Shown piece after piece: positions 18,573 through 29,000 of a stretch of DNA of 64,000 bases (positions within the stretch are counted from its first letter, which is position 1; every line of letters begins with the position of its first letter). The stretch comes from CAMTVQ01 sp947085255 (lineage in GTDB: Bacteria > Bacteroidota > Bacteroidia > Sphingobacteriales > Sphingobacteriaceae), in contig CAMTVQ010000012.1 in assembly GCA_947085255.1 (NCBI GenBank), positions 8,867-72,866 of the forward strand, read 5' to 3'. The notes under the pieces are model-generated. The model was not told the DNA's origin. It made no database searches and was given only the letters and a program-made list of their open reading frames with translations. The translations under genes and the position numbers were made by a program.

Positions 18573-19098
18573 AATTAGGGTTAATCTTTTTTAGTGCGTC
18601 CCAACGTGGGTCGGTTTGTGCTGTGCTTGTATTACCACTTAGTTTATTTAATATACTAATGGTTTCTGGATTGCAGCCTGACGTATTATCATCTTTATCA
18701 GGATGTAGGTTTATTAATGGAAGCGATAACAAAGAAAACTCATAAATAAGTGCTGCCACATTAAGTTGATAATCGTTTTTACTCAATACAATCCATTCTT
18801 CTTCCTCTTCGCTGGCTTTTTCTTCAATTTTTACTAACTGTTGTTCCACAATCTTAAATGAAAAATCGAATGGATCTAAGCATCTGTCGCAAATTAATTC
18901 TACGGTGCCGCTAATCTCAAATTCGAGTGTAAAAAAGGTATCTTTTTTGTCAAAAAGCAATTTTACATCCAATATTCCTTTTTTTACAGGTGAGTAATCA
19001 AATAATTCAAAGAACGAGCTGTCTAATTGATACGTAAATTCGTGCTGCCCATTTTTAAGGCCCACAAAATTAATATCAAAAGTATTTAATAGACTCAC
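18571..19098 (-). CDS. DUF177/YceD family protein
   Basis: 175 residues. The family signature is a CxxC-containing segment 'VELICDRCLDPFDFSFKI' near residue 75, followed by an acidic loop ('KASEEEEEWIVL') and 'NVAALIYEFSLLSLPLINLH'. YceD/DUF177 proteins lie upstream of rpmF almost everywhere and have been tied to 23S rRNA accumulation. This gene has the expected position as the first gene of the rpmF-plsX-fabH cluster. The second Cys pair common in some homologues is reduced to the single 'SGCNPE'. Confidence 0.88.
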   Translation of the reverse strand: MSLLNTFDINFVGLKNGQHEFTYQLDSSFFELFDYSPVKKGILDVKLLFDKKDTFFTLEFEISGTVELICDRCLDPFDFSFKIVEQQLVKIEEKASEEEEEWIVLSKNDYQLNVAALIYEFSLLSLPLINLHPDKDDNTSGCNPETISILNKLSGNTSTAQTDPRWDALKKINPN

Positions 19099-19117
19099 GT
19101 GTGTTTTTTAAAGAGCG

Positions 19118-19149
19118 CAAATATGAGAAATTTGTGACAGTTTTTCAAA
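19118..19149 (-). promoter_or_regulatory. Candidate promoter of the yceD-rpmF-plsX-fabH-acc cluster
   Basis: On the minus strand TTTG (19149-19146) is followed after 20 bp by CATATTTG, one mismatch from the Bacteroidota -7 box TAnnTTTG. The leader to the ATG at 19098 would be about 13 nt. Assigned by pattern only. Confidence 0.42.
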
Positions 19150-19251
19150 CTTTTTTTAAAAGTATTCAGAAAATCAACAAGATATAGTTGGAAAAATGTA
19201 AAAAAGCATAAAATAGCAGTATGGAATCGTGTCGATTTTGAGCGATAAATC

Positions 19252-20313
19252 TTAATCTCTATCTCTACTCAGTTTGCTTATTTTAAGTGGGTTTGCACTA
19301 AGTATCTCTTTTTCTCTGCGGCGTTTTACAATATCTATTGCCGTAAAAATAGCTTGACGAAAAGAGTTTTCATTAGCCACATTTTTTCCAGCAATATCAT
19401 ATCCTGTACCATGGTCGGGCGAGGTGCGAACTACGGGCAATCCTGCCGTAAAATTGATGCCACCACCAAAAGCAATATTTTTAAATGGAATAAGACCTTG
19501 GTCGTGGTACATCGCTAATACAGCGTCAAATTGTTTGTACGTGCCGTTGCCAAAAAAACCATCTGCTGCATATGGCCCAATGGCAAAAATATTTAGCTCT
19601 GTAGCCTTTTTAATAGCTGGCGCAATAATACTATCTTCTTCACTGCCTATAATTCCTTTGTCTCCTGCATGAGGATTAAGCCCTAATACTGCGATTTTTG
19701 GTTTCTCTATCCAAAAATCTTTTTTTAAGCTTTCGTACATTAATTGCAGTTTGGCTACAATTTTATCGGTGCTAATACTGCTGGCAATATCTTTTACAGG
19801 AATATGCCCTGTAACTACGCCTACACGTAGCTCATCATTCATCAAAAACATCAATGATTCTTTGGCGTCGAACTTATCTTGTAAGTACTCGGTATGTCCA
19901 GCAAAATTAAATTGCTCGCCTTGTATTGTATGTTTATCAATAGGTGCGGTAACTAGTGCATCTATTTTGCCTAAGGCTAAATCTGTAGTAGCAGCCTCTA
20001 GTGATAGTAATGCATACTTGCCTCCCGTGGGGCTGGCTTCCCCTAATGTAATCTCAACATCCTCTTCCCATACATTAACGAGGTTAATTCGTTTGTGCTG
20101 AATTTCGTCAACAGATTTCACTCCGTTCAACATAATGTCAGGAAGTTCTAGTGCTTTACGGTGTCGAGAAATGACTTTAGTAGAGGCATAGATTACGGGG
20201 GTACAATGGTCTAAAATGCGACTATCAGATAGGGTTTTGAGGATTACTTCAATACCTATTCCATTGATATCGCCACAACTTATACCTACTTTATATTTAT
20301 GGTGCGCGCTCAT
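19252..20313 (-). CDS. pdxA: 4-hydroxythreonine-4-phosphate dehydrogenase
   Basis: 353 residues with 'KVGISCGDINGIGIEVILKT' at the start, 'ALVTAPIDKHTIQG', the metal-ligand segments 'FAGHTEYLQDKF' and 'VLAMYHDQGLIPFK', and 'VRTSPDHGTGYDIAGKN'. It oxidises 4-phosphohydroxy-threonine in the DXP-dependent branch of pyridoxal phosphate synthesis. The last 12 residues ('ISKLSRDRD' end) are a short tail. It is divergent from rsmA with 51 bp between. In many bacteria pdxA and ksgA/rsmA are neighbours. Confidence 0.95.
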   Translation of the reverse strand: MSAHHKYKVGISCGDINGIGIEVILKTLSDSRILDHCTPVIYASTKVISRHRKALELPDIMLNGVKSVDEIQHKRINLVNVWEEDVEITLGEASPTGGKYALLSLEAATTDLALGKIDALVTAPIDKHTIQGEQFNFAGHTEYLQDKFDAKESLMFLMNDELRVGVVTGHIPVKDIASSISTDKIVAKLQLMYESLKKDFWIEKPKIAVLGLNPHAGDKGIIGSEEDSIIAPAIKKATELNIFAIGPYAADGFFGNGTYKQFDAVLAMYHDQGLIPFKNIAFGGGINFTAGLPVVRTSPDHGTGYDIAGKNVANENSFRQAIFTAIDIVKRRREKEILSANPLKISKLSRDRD

Positions 20314-20364
20314 GTATGCAAATATTGGGCAATATTAACTAAAATTGTGGTTTAAATATTTAAA

Positions 20365-21150
20365 GTGGCTTCACTTGTACGCGCAAAAAAATACTTAGGG
20401 CAACATTTTTTAACCGATAAAAACACGGCTAAGAAAATTGTAGATGCTTTACTCATAGATGGAAGTTTTGATACAGTAGTAGAGGTAGGTCCAGGTATGG
20501 GCGTACTGTCTGACTATCTGTTGCCTGAAAAAAGATATACCACTTACTTGATTGATATTGATACAGAGTCGATTGTTTTTTTAAAGCAAAAGTATGCGGC
20601 GTATCAGCAACAAATTATTGGTGCCGATTTTTTAGCATTTGATTTTAAAAAAATCACCCAATCAAATTGTGCTGTAATTGGTAATTTCCCCTACAATATC
20701 TCCTCACAAATACTATTTAAGGTTTTAGATAATCGACAACAGGTACCACAAATGGTGGGTATGTTTCAAAAAGAAGTAGCCGAGCGTGTAGCAGCTCCGC
20801 CAAATTCGAAAGTGTACGGTATTTTAAGTGTGCTTATTCAGGCTTTTTATACGGTGGAATATTTATTTACTGTAAATTCAGGAGTATTTAATCCACCCCC
20901 AAAGGTAAAATCGGCCGTAATTCGACTTAAACGAAATGCAGTAGCAGCGCTTCCCTGCAACGAAGAATTGTTTATGAAAGTGGTAAAGGCAGCCTTTAAT
21001 CAGCGGCGTAAAACAGTGCGTAATGCTATTGGCTCATTCATTCAACCACATCACCGATTGGATGAATTGCTCTTGCAAAAGCGAGCGGAGAATCTAAGTG
21101 TGGAGGATTTTGTTACCTTGACCTTACAACTGCAAGTGTCGCATGAATAA
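20365..21150 (+). CDS. rsmA: 16S rRNA (A1518/A1519) dimethyltransferase
   Basis: 261 residues from a GTG start. The protein opens 'MASLVRAKKYLGQHFLTDKN', where the YLGQHFL motif shows the start is right. The SAM site is 'VVEVGPGMGVLSDYLL' and the catalytic motif 'VIGNFPYNISSQILF'. It dimethylates two adenines near the 3' end of 16S rRNA during 30S maturation. Its stop overlaps the next gene by 8 bp, so the two are co-translated. Confidence 0.95.
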   Translation: MASLVRAKKYLGQHFLTDKNTAKKIVDALLIDGSFDTVVEVGPGMGVLSDYLLPEKRYTTYLIDIDTESIVFLKQKYAAYQQQIIGADFLAFDFKKITQSNCAVIGNFPYNISSQILFKVLDNRQQVPQMVGMFQKEVAERVAAPPNSKVYGILSVLIQAFYTVEYLFTVNSGVFNPPPKVKSAVIRLKRNAVAALPCNEELFMKVVKAAFNQRRKTVRNAIGSFIQPHHRLDELLLQKRAENLSVEDFVTLTLQLQVSHE

Positions 21151-22087
21151 CCGTATTCTCATAGTCGATCCCGTCCATTTGGTACTTGTAGACCTATTGG
21201 CAGCAGCTGGATATATCTGTAATTATAAACCAGAGTTTACTCGCGAACAAATTATAGCAGAACTGCCTCATTACATAGGTGTTGTAGTGCGTACAAAAAC
21301 GATTTTTGATAAAGAATTGATAGATAGTGGAACTCAACTCCAATTTATAGCACGTGCAGGTGCGGGCATGGACAATGTAGATGAAGTCTACGCCTTGCAA
21401 AAAGGAATTATTTGTTTCAATGCCCCCGAAGGAAACAAAGATGCAGTGGCAGAACATGTTATTGGCTTAATGTTGACTCTGTTTAATAAAATAAGCAAGA
21501 GTAATGCAGAAGTGAGGAATCATATTTGGGATAGAGAAGGCAATCGTGGTATAGAATTAGGGGGCAAAACTATTGGTATTATTGGCTATGGTAATACGGG
21601 TAAAGCGTTAGCGAGAAAATTGAGTGGCTTTGATGTGAAGGTGTTGGCGTACGATATGTATTTAACAAACTATACCGATAACTATGCAATAGAAAGCTCA
21701 TTGGAAGAACTACAATCAGAAGCTGAAGTGATTAGTTTGCATGTTCCATTAACTACAGAAACCCAGCATTATTATAATTATGCGTTCTTTAATACATGTA
21801 AACAACCTGTATATCTTATTAATACATGCAGGGGAGAAGTTGCTCTGTTGGTAGATATACTACGTTTGATAAAAGAAGGAAAACTTGCAGGAGCAGGGTT
21901 GGATGTACTTCCCAATGAAAAACTGGATGCATACACACCCGAGGAGCATCTGGTTTTTAACGAGCTTCTTCAGTTTTCCAATGTAATTATCACTCCACAT
22001 GTTGCAGGTTGGAGTGTGGAGTCGTTTCGGAAGATATCGGAGGTCTTAGCACAAAAAATTATCACTTTTTTGTCAAAACGTAAATAG
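21143..22087 (+). CDS. D-isomer-specific 2-hydroxyacid dehydrogenase
   Basis: 314 residues with the Rossmann motif 'KTIGIIGYGNTGKALARKL' in the middle, the catalytic Arg in 'LINTCRGEVALL', a Glu in 'LDVLPNEKLD' and His in 'VIITPHVAGWS'. This is the PGDH/2-hydroxyacid family. It lacks an ACT domain, so it is the short form. It could be phosphoglycerate dehydrogenase (serine synthesis), but no serC is next to it, so I leave the symbol blank. It overlaps rsmA by 8 bp. Confidence 0.9.
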   Translation: MNNRILIVDPVHLVLVDLLAAAGYICNYKPEFTREQIIAELPHYIGVVVRTKTIFDKELIDSGTQLQFIARAGAGMDNVDEVYALQKGIICFNAPEGNKDAVAEHVIGLMLTLFNKISKSNAEVRNHIWDREGNRGIELGGKTIGIIGYGNTGKALARKLSGFDVKVLAYDMYLTNYTDNYAIESSLEELQSEAEVISLHVPLTTETQHYYNYAFFNTCKQPVYLINTCRGEVALLVDILRLIKEGKLAGAGLDVLPNEKLDAYTPEEHLVFNELLQFSNVIITPHVAGWSVESFRKISEVLAQKIITFLSKRK

Positions 22088-22337
22088 CTAACAACTAATA
22101 TTCTACGCGAATAGTATTTAGTAAAATTAAATTTTATGTAACTTTTTTCTTACAAACACTTGACAATGTAGTTTAAGGCTCTTACATTAGCCTTTTGATT
22201 TATAAGTAAGGTTTAACTATTCCATTGAAAGTAGAGAAGAGAAAAACAGTAAAATACTATATAGAAGTAGCACTTTTATAACTTTCTCTCTCGATTTATC
22301 GAGATGTTAACTAAAAATAAAAAGTAAAAAATAACAG

Positions 22338-25300
22338 ATGAAAAAATTTTCCCTTTTGCTAATAAGCACTTTGGCACTAATGGTGGGCACTAGTTTTGCC
22401 CAAACAGGAGAGCTGAAAGGAACGATTAAAGATGCTGCTACTAAAGAACCCGTACCTTTTGCTGCGGTAATTGTAGAGTCTGGCGGTAGTCAAGTGGCAG
22501 GTACAAAAACCGACTTTGATGGAAATTTTAGTATTAAACCACTTACTCCTGGTAGTTACGATGTACGTGTAACCATTATTGGTTATAGCACAACATTAGA
22601 TAAAGGGGTAATTATTAAGGCAAATATTTTTTCGCCATTTAATAAGCAAATTACGCCAAGCACGGTGCAAAAAGATGAGGTTGTTGTAAGTGCATATAAA
22701 GTACCAGTATTTGAAGTCGATCAAACCAGTAGTGGTGGAACGCTTACAGCAGCAGAGGTGCGTAAATTACCTACGCGTGATATTAATGCAGCTGCAGCTA
22801 CTTCGGCAGGGGTATATGCTAATCCTGACCAAAAAGGTAGCGAGGGGGGTTTGAATATAAAAGGTGGTCGTTCTTCTTCAACTGTTTATTTTGTAGATGG
22901 AGTAAAGGTACGTGGTTCATCAGCTGTTCCTCAAGGCTCTATCGAGCAGATAAACGTATTAACAGGTGGTGTGCCGGCTGAATTCGGAGATATCTCTGGT
23001 GGTGCAGTTAATATTACTACAAAAGGACCATCTCGTAAATTCGCAGGAGGGTTAGAGGCCGTTACTTCAGAGGTTATTGGTCGCGATGGATACAACTTAG
23101 TTGCTGCTGATTTATCAGGACCATTATTAATTAAAAATAGAAAGAAAGATGGGGAACGTGCTTTAGTAGGTTTTACACTATCTGGTGAGTACCAATTGCA
23201 TAAGGATCCTAACTTGCCTATTACACCTATTTATAAGGTGAAGGATGCTAAGTTGAAAGAAATTGAATCAAATCCCTTGAGTGCTAATCCAATAACTCCA
23301 ACATTATTGAATCAGAATAATGCTGATTTTGTGGGCTTGAGTGATCTGGAGCGAATTAAGCGCCGCCAAGATGTGGAACAACAGAATATACGTTTATCTA
23401 CCAAATTGAATTATCAGCCTACTCTGTTAACTACACTTACATTAGGTCTATCGGGAGAATTCCAAAAACGCAGAAATGCAGATAGGGGTATTGGTAGTGA
23501 TGGAGCATTATTCAATTCGAAGAAAAATGGATTCCGTAATGATGATGTATATCGCGTATTTGCCCGTTATACCCAACGTTTTGGACAACAAGCAGATAAT
23601 GAAAAAGCAACCATTAAAAATGCATATTATTCTGTACAAGCAGATTATTCTAAGCAATTTATCTTTGAACGGGATAAGCAATTAGAGGATGATTTTTTTG
23701 CATACGGCTATGTAGGTAAATTTACCAAAAAGCAAAAAGATAATTATGCCTTTGATGATGTTGATAAGGTATATAAGCAAGTGTCTGGTAGACAAGATAC
23801 GGCTTATATTATAGAGCCAGGAGATGTGAATCCTATATTGGGAAATTATGCACAGCAATATGTGGATTTATATGGAATGCCAGCTTCGGAAGCAGAATAT
23901 CAAGCCAATGGAGGATTGCTAAATGGGGCAGCTCCTGCTAACGTTTATGGTCTGTATACCAATGTGGGTCGTCAAGTAGGATTTATCAGAGATGAAAATG
24001 ATCAGTTGCGTTTTACGTTTAAATTTTCGGCTGATATAAAGAAACATTCTGTACAAGCAGGTTTTGAATATGAGCAACGTAAAGATCGTTTTTATCGCCC
24101 TTTTCCACGTTCGTTGTGGACATTGATGAATCAAGTAGTAAATACACACTTAGATTTAGATACAACCAATCCTGATAAACCAAATCCTAATCCAGGCGAT
24201 TCTGTATCATACCCATACAAGCCTAATTACGCATTGCAGACATATTTCGATAGAAACTTACGTGCTAAGCTGAATGCAAATGGTACGCCAGTAGCAGAAA
24301 ACGAGTTTATAGACGTAAATTCACTAGATCCTAGCATATTTTCTGTAGATATGTTTACGGCCAGCGATTTATTTTTAAATACAACATGGAACTATTCAGG
24401 CTACGATTATAAAGGAAACAAACTAACTAACAAGGTTAATTTTACTGATTTCTTTACAGACACGGTAAACCGACCGATGGGTGCCTTCGAACCAATTTAC
24501 ATGGCAGGGTATATACAGGATAAGTTCGCGCTTAATGATTTAATTATTCGTTTAGGAGTACGTGTAGATCGTTTCGATGCCAACCAGAGTGTATTGAAAG
24601 ATAAATATTCTTTATTCCCAACTAAATCCAGAGGGGAAGTTGATGGGGCCTTAAATAAAAAGAATGGCGGGAGCCACCCAGGTAACATAGGGGATGATTT
24701 TGTAGTATATGTAAAAGGAACACAACGTGAAGGTGGTAATGATGATGTAGAAATTACAGGTTACCGCAGTGGAGATAAATTTTTTAATGCAAATGGAGAG
24801 CAAGTAGAAACAGCAGATGAACTTAATGATGCAAATGGAAATGTAGTCCCATTGTTTTCTGATCAAGTAAAATTGGATGATAACCGACCTGATTTTAATA
24901 GTTCAGCTGCAGCTGCATTTACCGATTATAAACCACAGGTTACCGTACAGCCAAGAGTATCTTTTTCTTTTCCGATATCGGATGAGGCAGTATTTTTCGC
25001 CAACTATGATGTGTTAGCACAGCGTCCACAAACAGCAGGAGCTGGGCGTAATTTTGTGTATTCCTCACCAGTAGATTATTTTTTATTAGCAAGGGGGAGA
25101 AATTCAACGTTAGCTAATCCAAATATCAAACCAGAAATCACGGTTGATTACCAGTTAGGATTTAAACAAAAATTAACGCAATCATCTGCATTGTCTATCA
25201 CCTCATTTTACAGGGAGTTTAGAGATCAAATTCGCCAAATTAGCGTGTTTAATGCATATCCTGCTGATTATGCTACCTATGATAATGGTGATTTTTCAAC

Positions 25301-26018
25301 TGTGAAAGGACTCACATTGGATTATGACATGCGTCGTACCGGTAATACAAGTTTGCGTCTTTCTTATACCTTGCAATTTGCAGATGGTACAGGGTCATCA
25401 GCAACATCGGCACAAAATTTATTGTCGAGTGGACAAGGAAATATTTTAATACCAAATGCTTTAAATTTTGACCAGAGACATACAGTTGTTGCTAATCTGG
25501 ATTATCGTTATGGATCAGACAAAGATTATAATGGTCCTCAGGCTTTACGTAAATTATTAAATGGCGCGGGTGCCAACTTTATCTTCCGTACAGGTTCTGG
25601 TACACCTTATTCTCGCCAACGTGAGTTTACCCGCTTAGGAGCAGATAATCGTTTCCGTACTTTAGTAGGTAGTACTAATGGATCTCGCTTACCTTGGACC
25701 TATACTATTGATGCCCGATTCGATAAGGATATCCTAATTGGACAAAAGAAGGCGAATAGAAGCAGTAAAAACCCATCTTATTTAAATATTTATTTACAAA
25801 TACAGAATGTGTTGAATACTCAAAATATTATTGATGTGTATAATACGACTGGAAATGCAGATGATGATGGATACTTAACTACGTCTACTGGTATTAAGGA
25901 TGTGCAGGTCCAGACGAATGCTGAGGCATTTGTTGATTTATACAGAATTAAGATGAACGATCCCCGTAATTATGCACCTCCTCGTCTTATTCGTTTAGGA
26001 GCAACATTTAATTTTTAA
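22338..26018 (+). CDS. TonB-dependent outer-membrane receptor with CarboxypepD_reg domain
   Basis: 1226 residues. Signal peptide to about residue 21 ('VGTSFAQ'), then a carboxypeptidase-regulatory-like beta domain (residues about 24-105, 'GTIKDAATKEPVPFAAVIV', 'TDFDGNFSIKPL'), a plug domain ('VRKLPTRDINAAAATSAGVY', 'YFVDGVKVRG', 'GGVPAEFGDISGGAVNI') and a long beta barrel ending 'PRLIRLGATFNF' with a terminal aromatic. No TonB-box ligand can be read. It differs from a plain SusC, because no SusD follows; instead it is followed by a large secreted protein and a PorV-like protein. Confidence 0.93.
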   Translation: MKKFSLLLISTLALMVGTSFAQTGELKGTIKDAATKEPVPFAAVIVESGGSQVAGTKTDFDGNFSIKPLTPGSYDVRVTIIGYSTTLDKGVIIKANIFSPFNKQITPSTVQKDEVVVSAYKVPVFEVDQTSSGGTLTAAEVRKLPTRDINAAAATSAGVYANPDQKGSEGGLNIKGGRSSSTVYFVDGVKVRGSSAVPQGSIEQINVLTGGVPAEFGDISGGAVNITTKGPSRKFAGGLEAVTSEVIGRDGYNLVAADLSGPLLIKNRKKDGERALVGFTLSGEYQLHKDPNLPITPIYKVKDAKLKEIESNPLSANPITPTLLNQNNADFVGLSDLERIKRRQDVEQQNIRLSTKLNYQPTLLTTLTLGLSGEFQKRRNADRGIGSDGALFNSKKNGFRNDDVYRVFARYTQRFGQQADNEKATIKNAYYSVQADYSKQFIFERDKQLEDDFFAYGYVGKFTKKQKDNYAFDDVDKVYKQVSGRQDTAYIIEPGDVNPILGNYAQQYVDLYGMPASEAEYQANGGLLNGAAPANVYGLYTNVGRQVGFIRDENDQLRFTFKFSADIKKHSVQAGFEYEQRKDRFYRPFPRSLWTLMNQVVNTHLDLDTTNPDKPNPNPGDSVSYPYKPNYALQTYFDRNLRAKLNANGTPVAENEFIDVNSLDPSIFSVDMFTASDLFLNTTWNYSGYDYKGNKLTNKVNFTDFFTDTVNRPMGAFEPIYMAGYIQDKFALNDLIIRLGVRVDRFDANQSVLKDKYSLFPTKSRGEVDGALNKKNGGSHPGNIGDDFVVYVKGTQREGGNDDVEITGYRSGDKFFNANGEQVETADELNDANGNVVPLFSDQVKLDDNRPDFNSSAAAAFTDYKPQVTVQPRVSFSFPISDEAVFFANYDVLAQRPQTAGAGRNFVYSSPVDYFLLARGRNSTLANPNIKPEITVDYQLGFKQKLTQSSALSITSFYREFRDQIRQISVFNAYPADYATYDNGDFSTVKGLTLDYDMRRTGNTSLRLSYTLQFADGTGSSATSAQNLLSSGQGNILIPNALNFDQRHTVVANLDYRYGSDKDYNGPQALRKLLNGAGANFIFRTGSGTPYSRQREFTRLGADNRFRTLVGSTNGSRLPWTYTIDARFDKDILIGQKKANRSSKNPSYLNIYLQIQNVLNTQNIIDVYNTTGNADDDGYLTTSTGIKDVQVQTNAEAFVDLYRIKMNDPRNYAPPRLIRLGATFNF

Positions 26019-26027
26019 TAGGAAAAT

Positions 26028-29000
26028 ATGAATTGTATGTATATGAAAATAACTAGATACCGTATTGTTATTGCAGTATTAGCTGTAGCAATGAGCAGTA
26101 TAACGTTCAATAGTGTTGCACGTGACCCTATTGGCAAAAAAGCAACTAAACCACGTCAGCAAAGTCGTTTAACGGCAGCTTGTGTAGGCGGAACATCTTC
26201 TACAGATTTAGATATTAATAACGTACGTGCCAAATTATTAGCTGGCGGCGATTTTTGGTGGGATAATAAAGCTGAGGGCTCGGCAGCAGCGGGATATGAG
26301 ATACCTAAAGTTGAGGCTGGAACAGGTATTGCGCGCCATTCTATTTATTCAGGAGCTTTGTGGTTTGGTGGTATGAGTGGTAGCAACCTTCGTACCGCTG
26401 GTCAGACCTATGGTACGGGTAATAATAATTATGAATTTTGGCCAGGACCATTGGATACGACTAATGCTACAATTGATGGTGCGGATTGTACTAATTGGGA
26501 CAAGCACTTTAAGGTAAATAGAACAGATATCGATGCTTTTTTATTAGATACTAATGACGAGAATCTGAGAAAAGTAGTGAGAAATTGGCCTGGATACGAA
26601 AATAAGGATCTAGGATTTGATGCAAACGGAAATGTTACGCATTCTTTAGCTCCATTCATAGATGTGAATAAAAATGGTAAATATGACGGTGCAGATTATC
26701 CTGATTTTAGAGGAGATCAAGCTATTTGGTGGGTATTTAACGATAAGGGTGATATCCATGGTCAGTACAAGGGCGATGCCATAGGATTAGAAGTGCAAGC
26801 CCTAGCCTTTGCTTTTAAAACAAATGATGTGCTCAACAATATGACCTTTTATAATTACAAGGTAGTTAATAGAGCGCTTACTTCTTTGGATAGTACGTTT
26901 ATGGGCGTATTTGTTGACGCAGACTTAGGCGATTATTTTGATGATTATGTTGGATGTGATGCTGAACTTGGAGTAGGCTTTATTTATAATGGAGACGATA
27001 ACGACGGTACAAACTTGGGGTATGGAGAAAATCCTCCAGCATTGGGGATAGATTTCTTCAAGGGTCCGATAAATGAATTTGGTGTGGAATTACCAATGAG
27101 TAGGTTCATGTATTTTAATAATAGTCCTGATGGGTCTGATCCGCAATCGGATCCAGGAACAGATGTTGAGATGTATCGTTATTTAAACGGGAATTGGAAG
27201 GATGGTACAAAATTAAGCTATGGTGCAACGGGCTATAAATTGGGATCAACAAATGTTTCAAATTTTGCCTTTCCTGGTAAAACAGATCCTAAGAAACGCT
27301 TTGAATGGACAGAAGCACAAGCTGGAAATACATCAGGTGATAGACGTTTTCTGCTTTCTGCTGGACCATTTAAATTATTGCCAGGTGCGGTAAATAATAT
27401 TATAATTGGCGTAGTATGGGCAAGAGCTAGCAGCGGTGGAGCACAGCGGTCTCTTCTAGAAATGTTGGATGCAGATTCGAAAGCACAGGCATTATTTAAT
27501 GCTGGCTTTAGAGTAGCTAATGGTCCGCGTACTCCAGATGTGCAAGTTACTGAGTTGGATCAGCGTATTGTATTATCTTTAGCTAATACTAAAATAACCG
27601 AATCGTACGATGTAATTGAACCTACAGGTGCAGGAGATTTTAGATATAAGTTTGAGGGGTATCAGGTATTTCAATTAAAAGATAATACGGTAACAGTAGC
27701 TGATATTTATGATATTAACAGAGCAAAGCCACTTTTTCAGTGTGATCTTAAAAATGGCATTCGTACAATCGTAAATAAAGACTTTAGTACCCTTACGGGA
27801 GAAACAAACTCGCGTATACTAGTAGAAGGAGCAGATAAAGGTATTGTACATACTTTTGATATTACCAAGGATGCCTTTAATAACAATGCACCACTTGCTA
27901 ATAACCGCCCATACTATTTTGTATGTATTGCCTATGCTTATTCAAAAGATGCGCGTAGAGATTCGGGTACCGCTAAGGTGCAGTACTCTTATCAATATTT
28001 GGCTGGTAGAGGAAACATACCAGATGGCGGTACTGTAGCTGTGCCACGCAAGCCAGATCCTAGAGAGGGTGGAGTTAAGTTAAATGCAGATATTGGTACT
28101 ACACCTAAAGTAATTCGCTTGTCGGGAGCAGGTAATGGTGCAAATATTTTAGAATTTACACCAGAGACAGATTTGAGTCCGTTATTTGATGCAAGTAAAA
28201 ATTATACAATTGATAATCCAGAATATCAAAACTCTAAAGGTCCATTAACTATCAAAGTATATGATCCATTCAAAATTCCGAATGAGAGTTTTACTTTTTA
28301 CTTTACAGATGATACGTATAATGCAGGCGGAAACAAACGTTGGAAATTAGTAAGTTCTTCGGGTGACGTTGTAAAATCTGATTACACATTAGATTTAAAT
28401 TATGAACAAGTAATTCCGCAATATGGATTTAGTGTTTCGGTAAATACAATTACTAAGGCACCTGGTAAAGATCCCGATAATAATGATAGAAATGGGTTCC
28501 TAGATGCATCTATAGAGTACCCTAATGGTGGTTCTCAATGGTTTCAGCCCTTGGTGAATAATAAAAATGGTGGTAAGATCGATCATTGGATTAATGAGTT
28601 TGAGCCAAGATTAAAAAGCAATGAGGATACTGCAACTCGTGACCAAGATCCGAATGGGTTTTACAGGAATGTGTTAGAAGGTCGATTTGCACCATACAAG
28701 TTTGTAGCTAATACTGTAATAGGTCCAGGCTTGAATAATTTGAATCCGCAAGCCAATAAGAATAATAATTTGAATAGCTTACCAAGTATCGATATCGTGT
28801 TGTTGCCAAAAGAGCAGGAAGCGAAGTGGTCTAAATGTGTAGTAGTGGAAAGCGGTTTGCGTAAGCAAAATAATGAAGGGGGAGTGGTGAAGGGCTATTT
28901 ACGTGCTGGGACCCATCCAACAGAGGGAGTAGGCAGGGGTATTTTCCCTGGTTATGCAGTAAATATGGAAACAGGTCAACGCTTGAACATATTTTATGCA

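Noticed and set aside
22088..22337. Promoter or riboswitch ahead of the TonB receptor
   Set aside because: I saw only a loose TAGCCTTTTG near 22188 and no recognised aptamer, so I do not list one.
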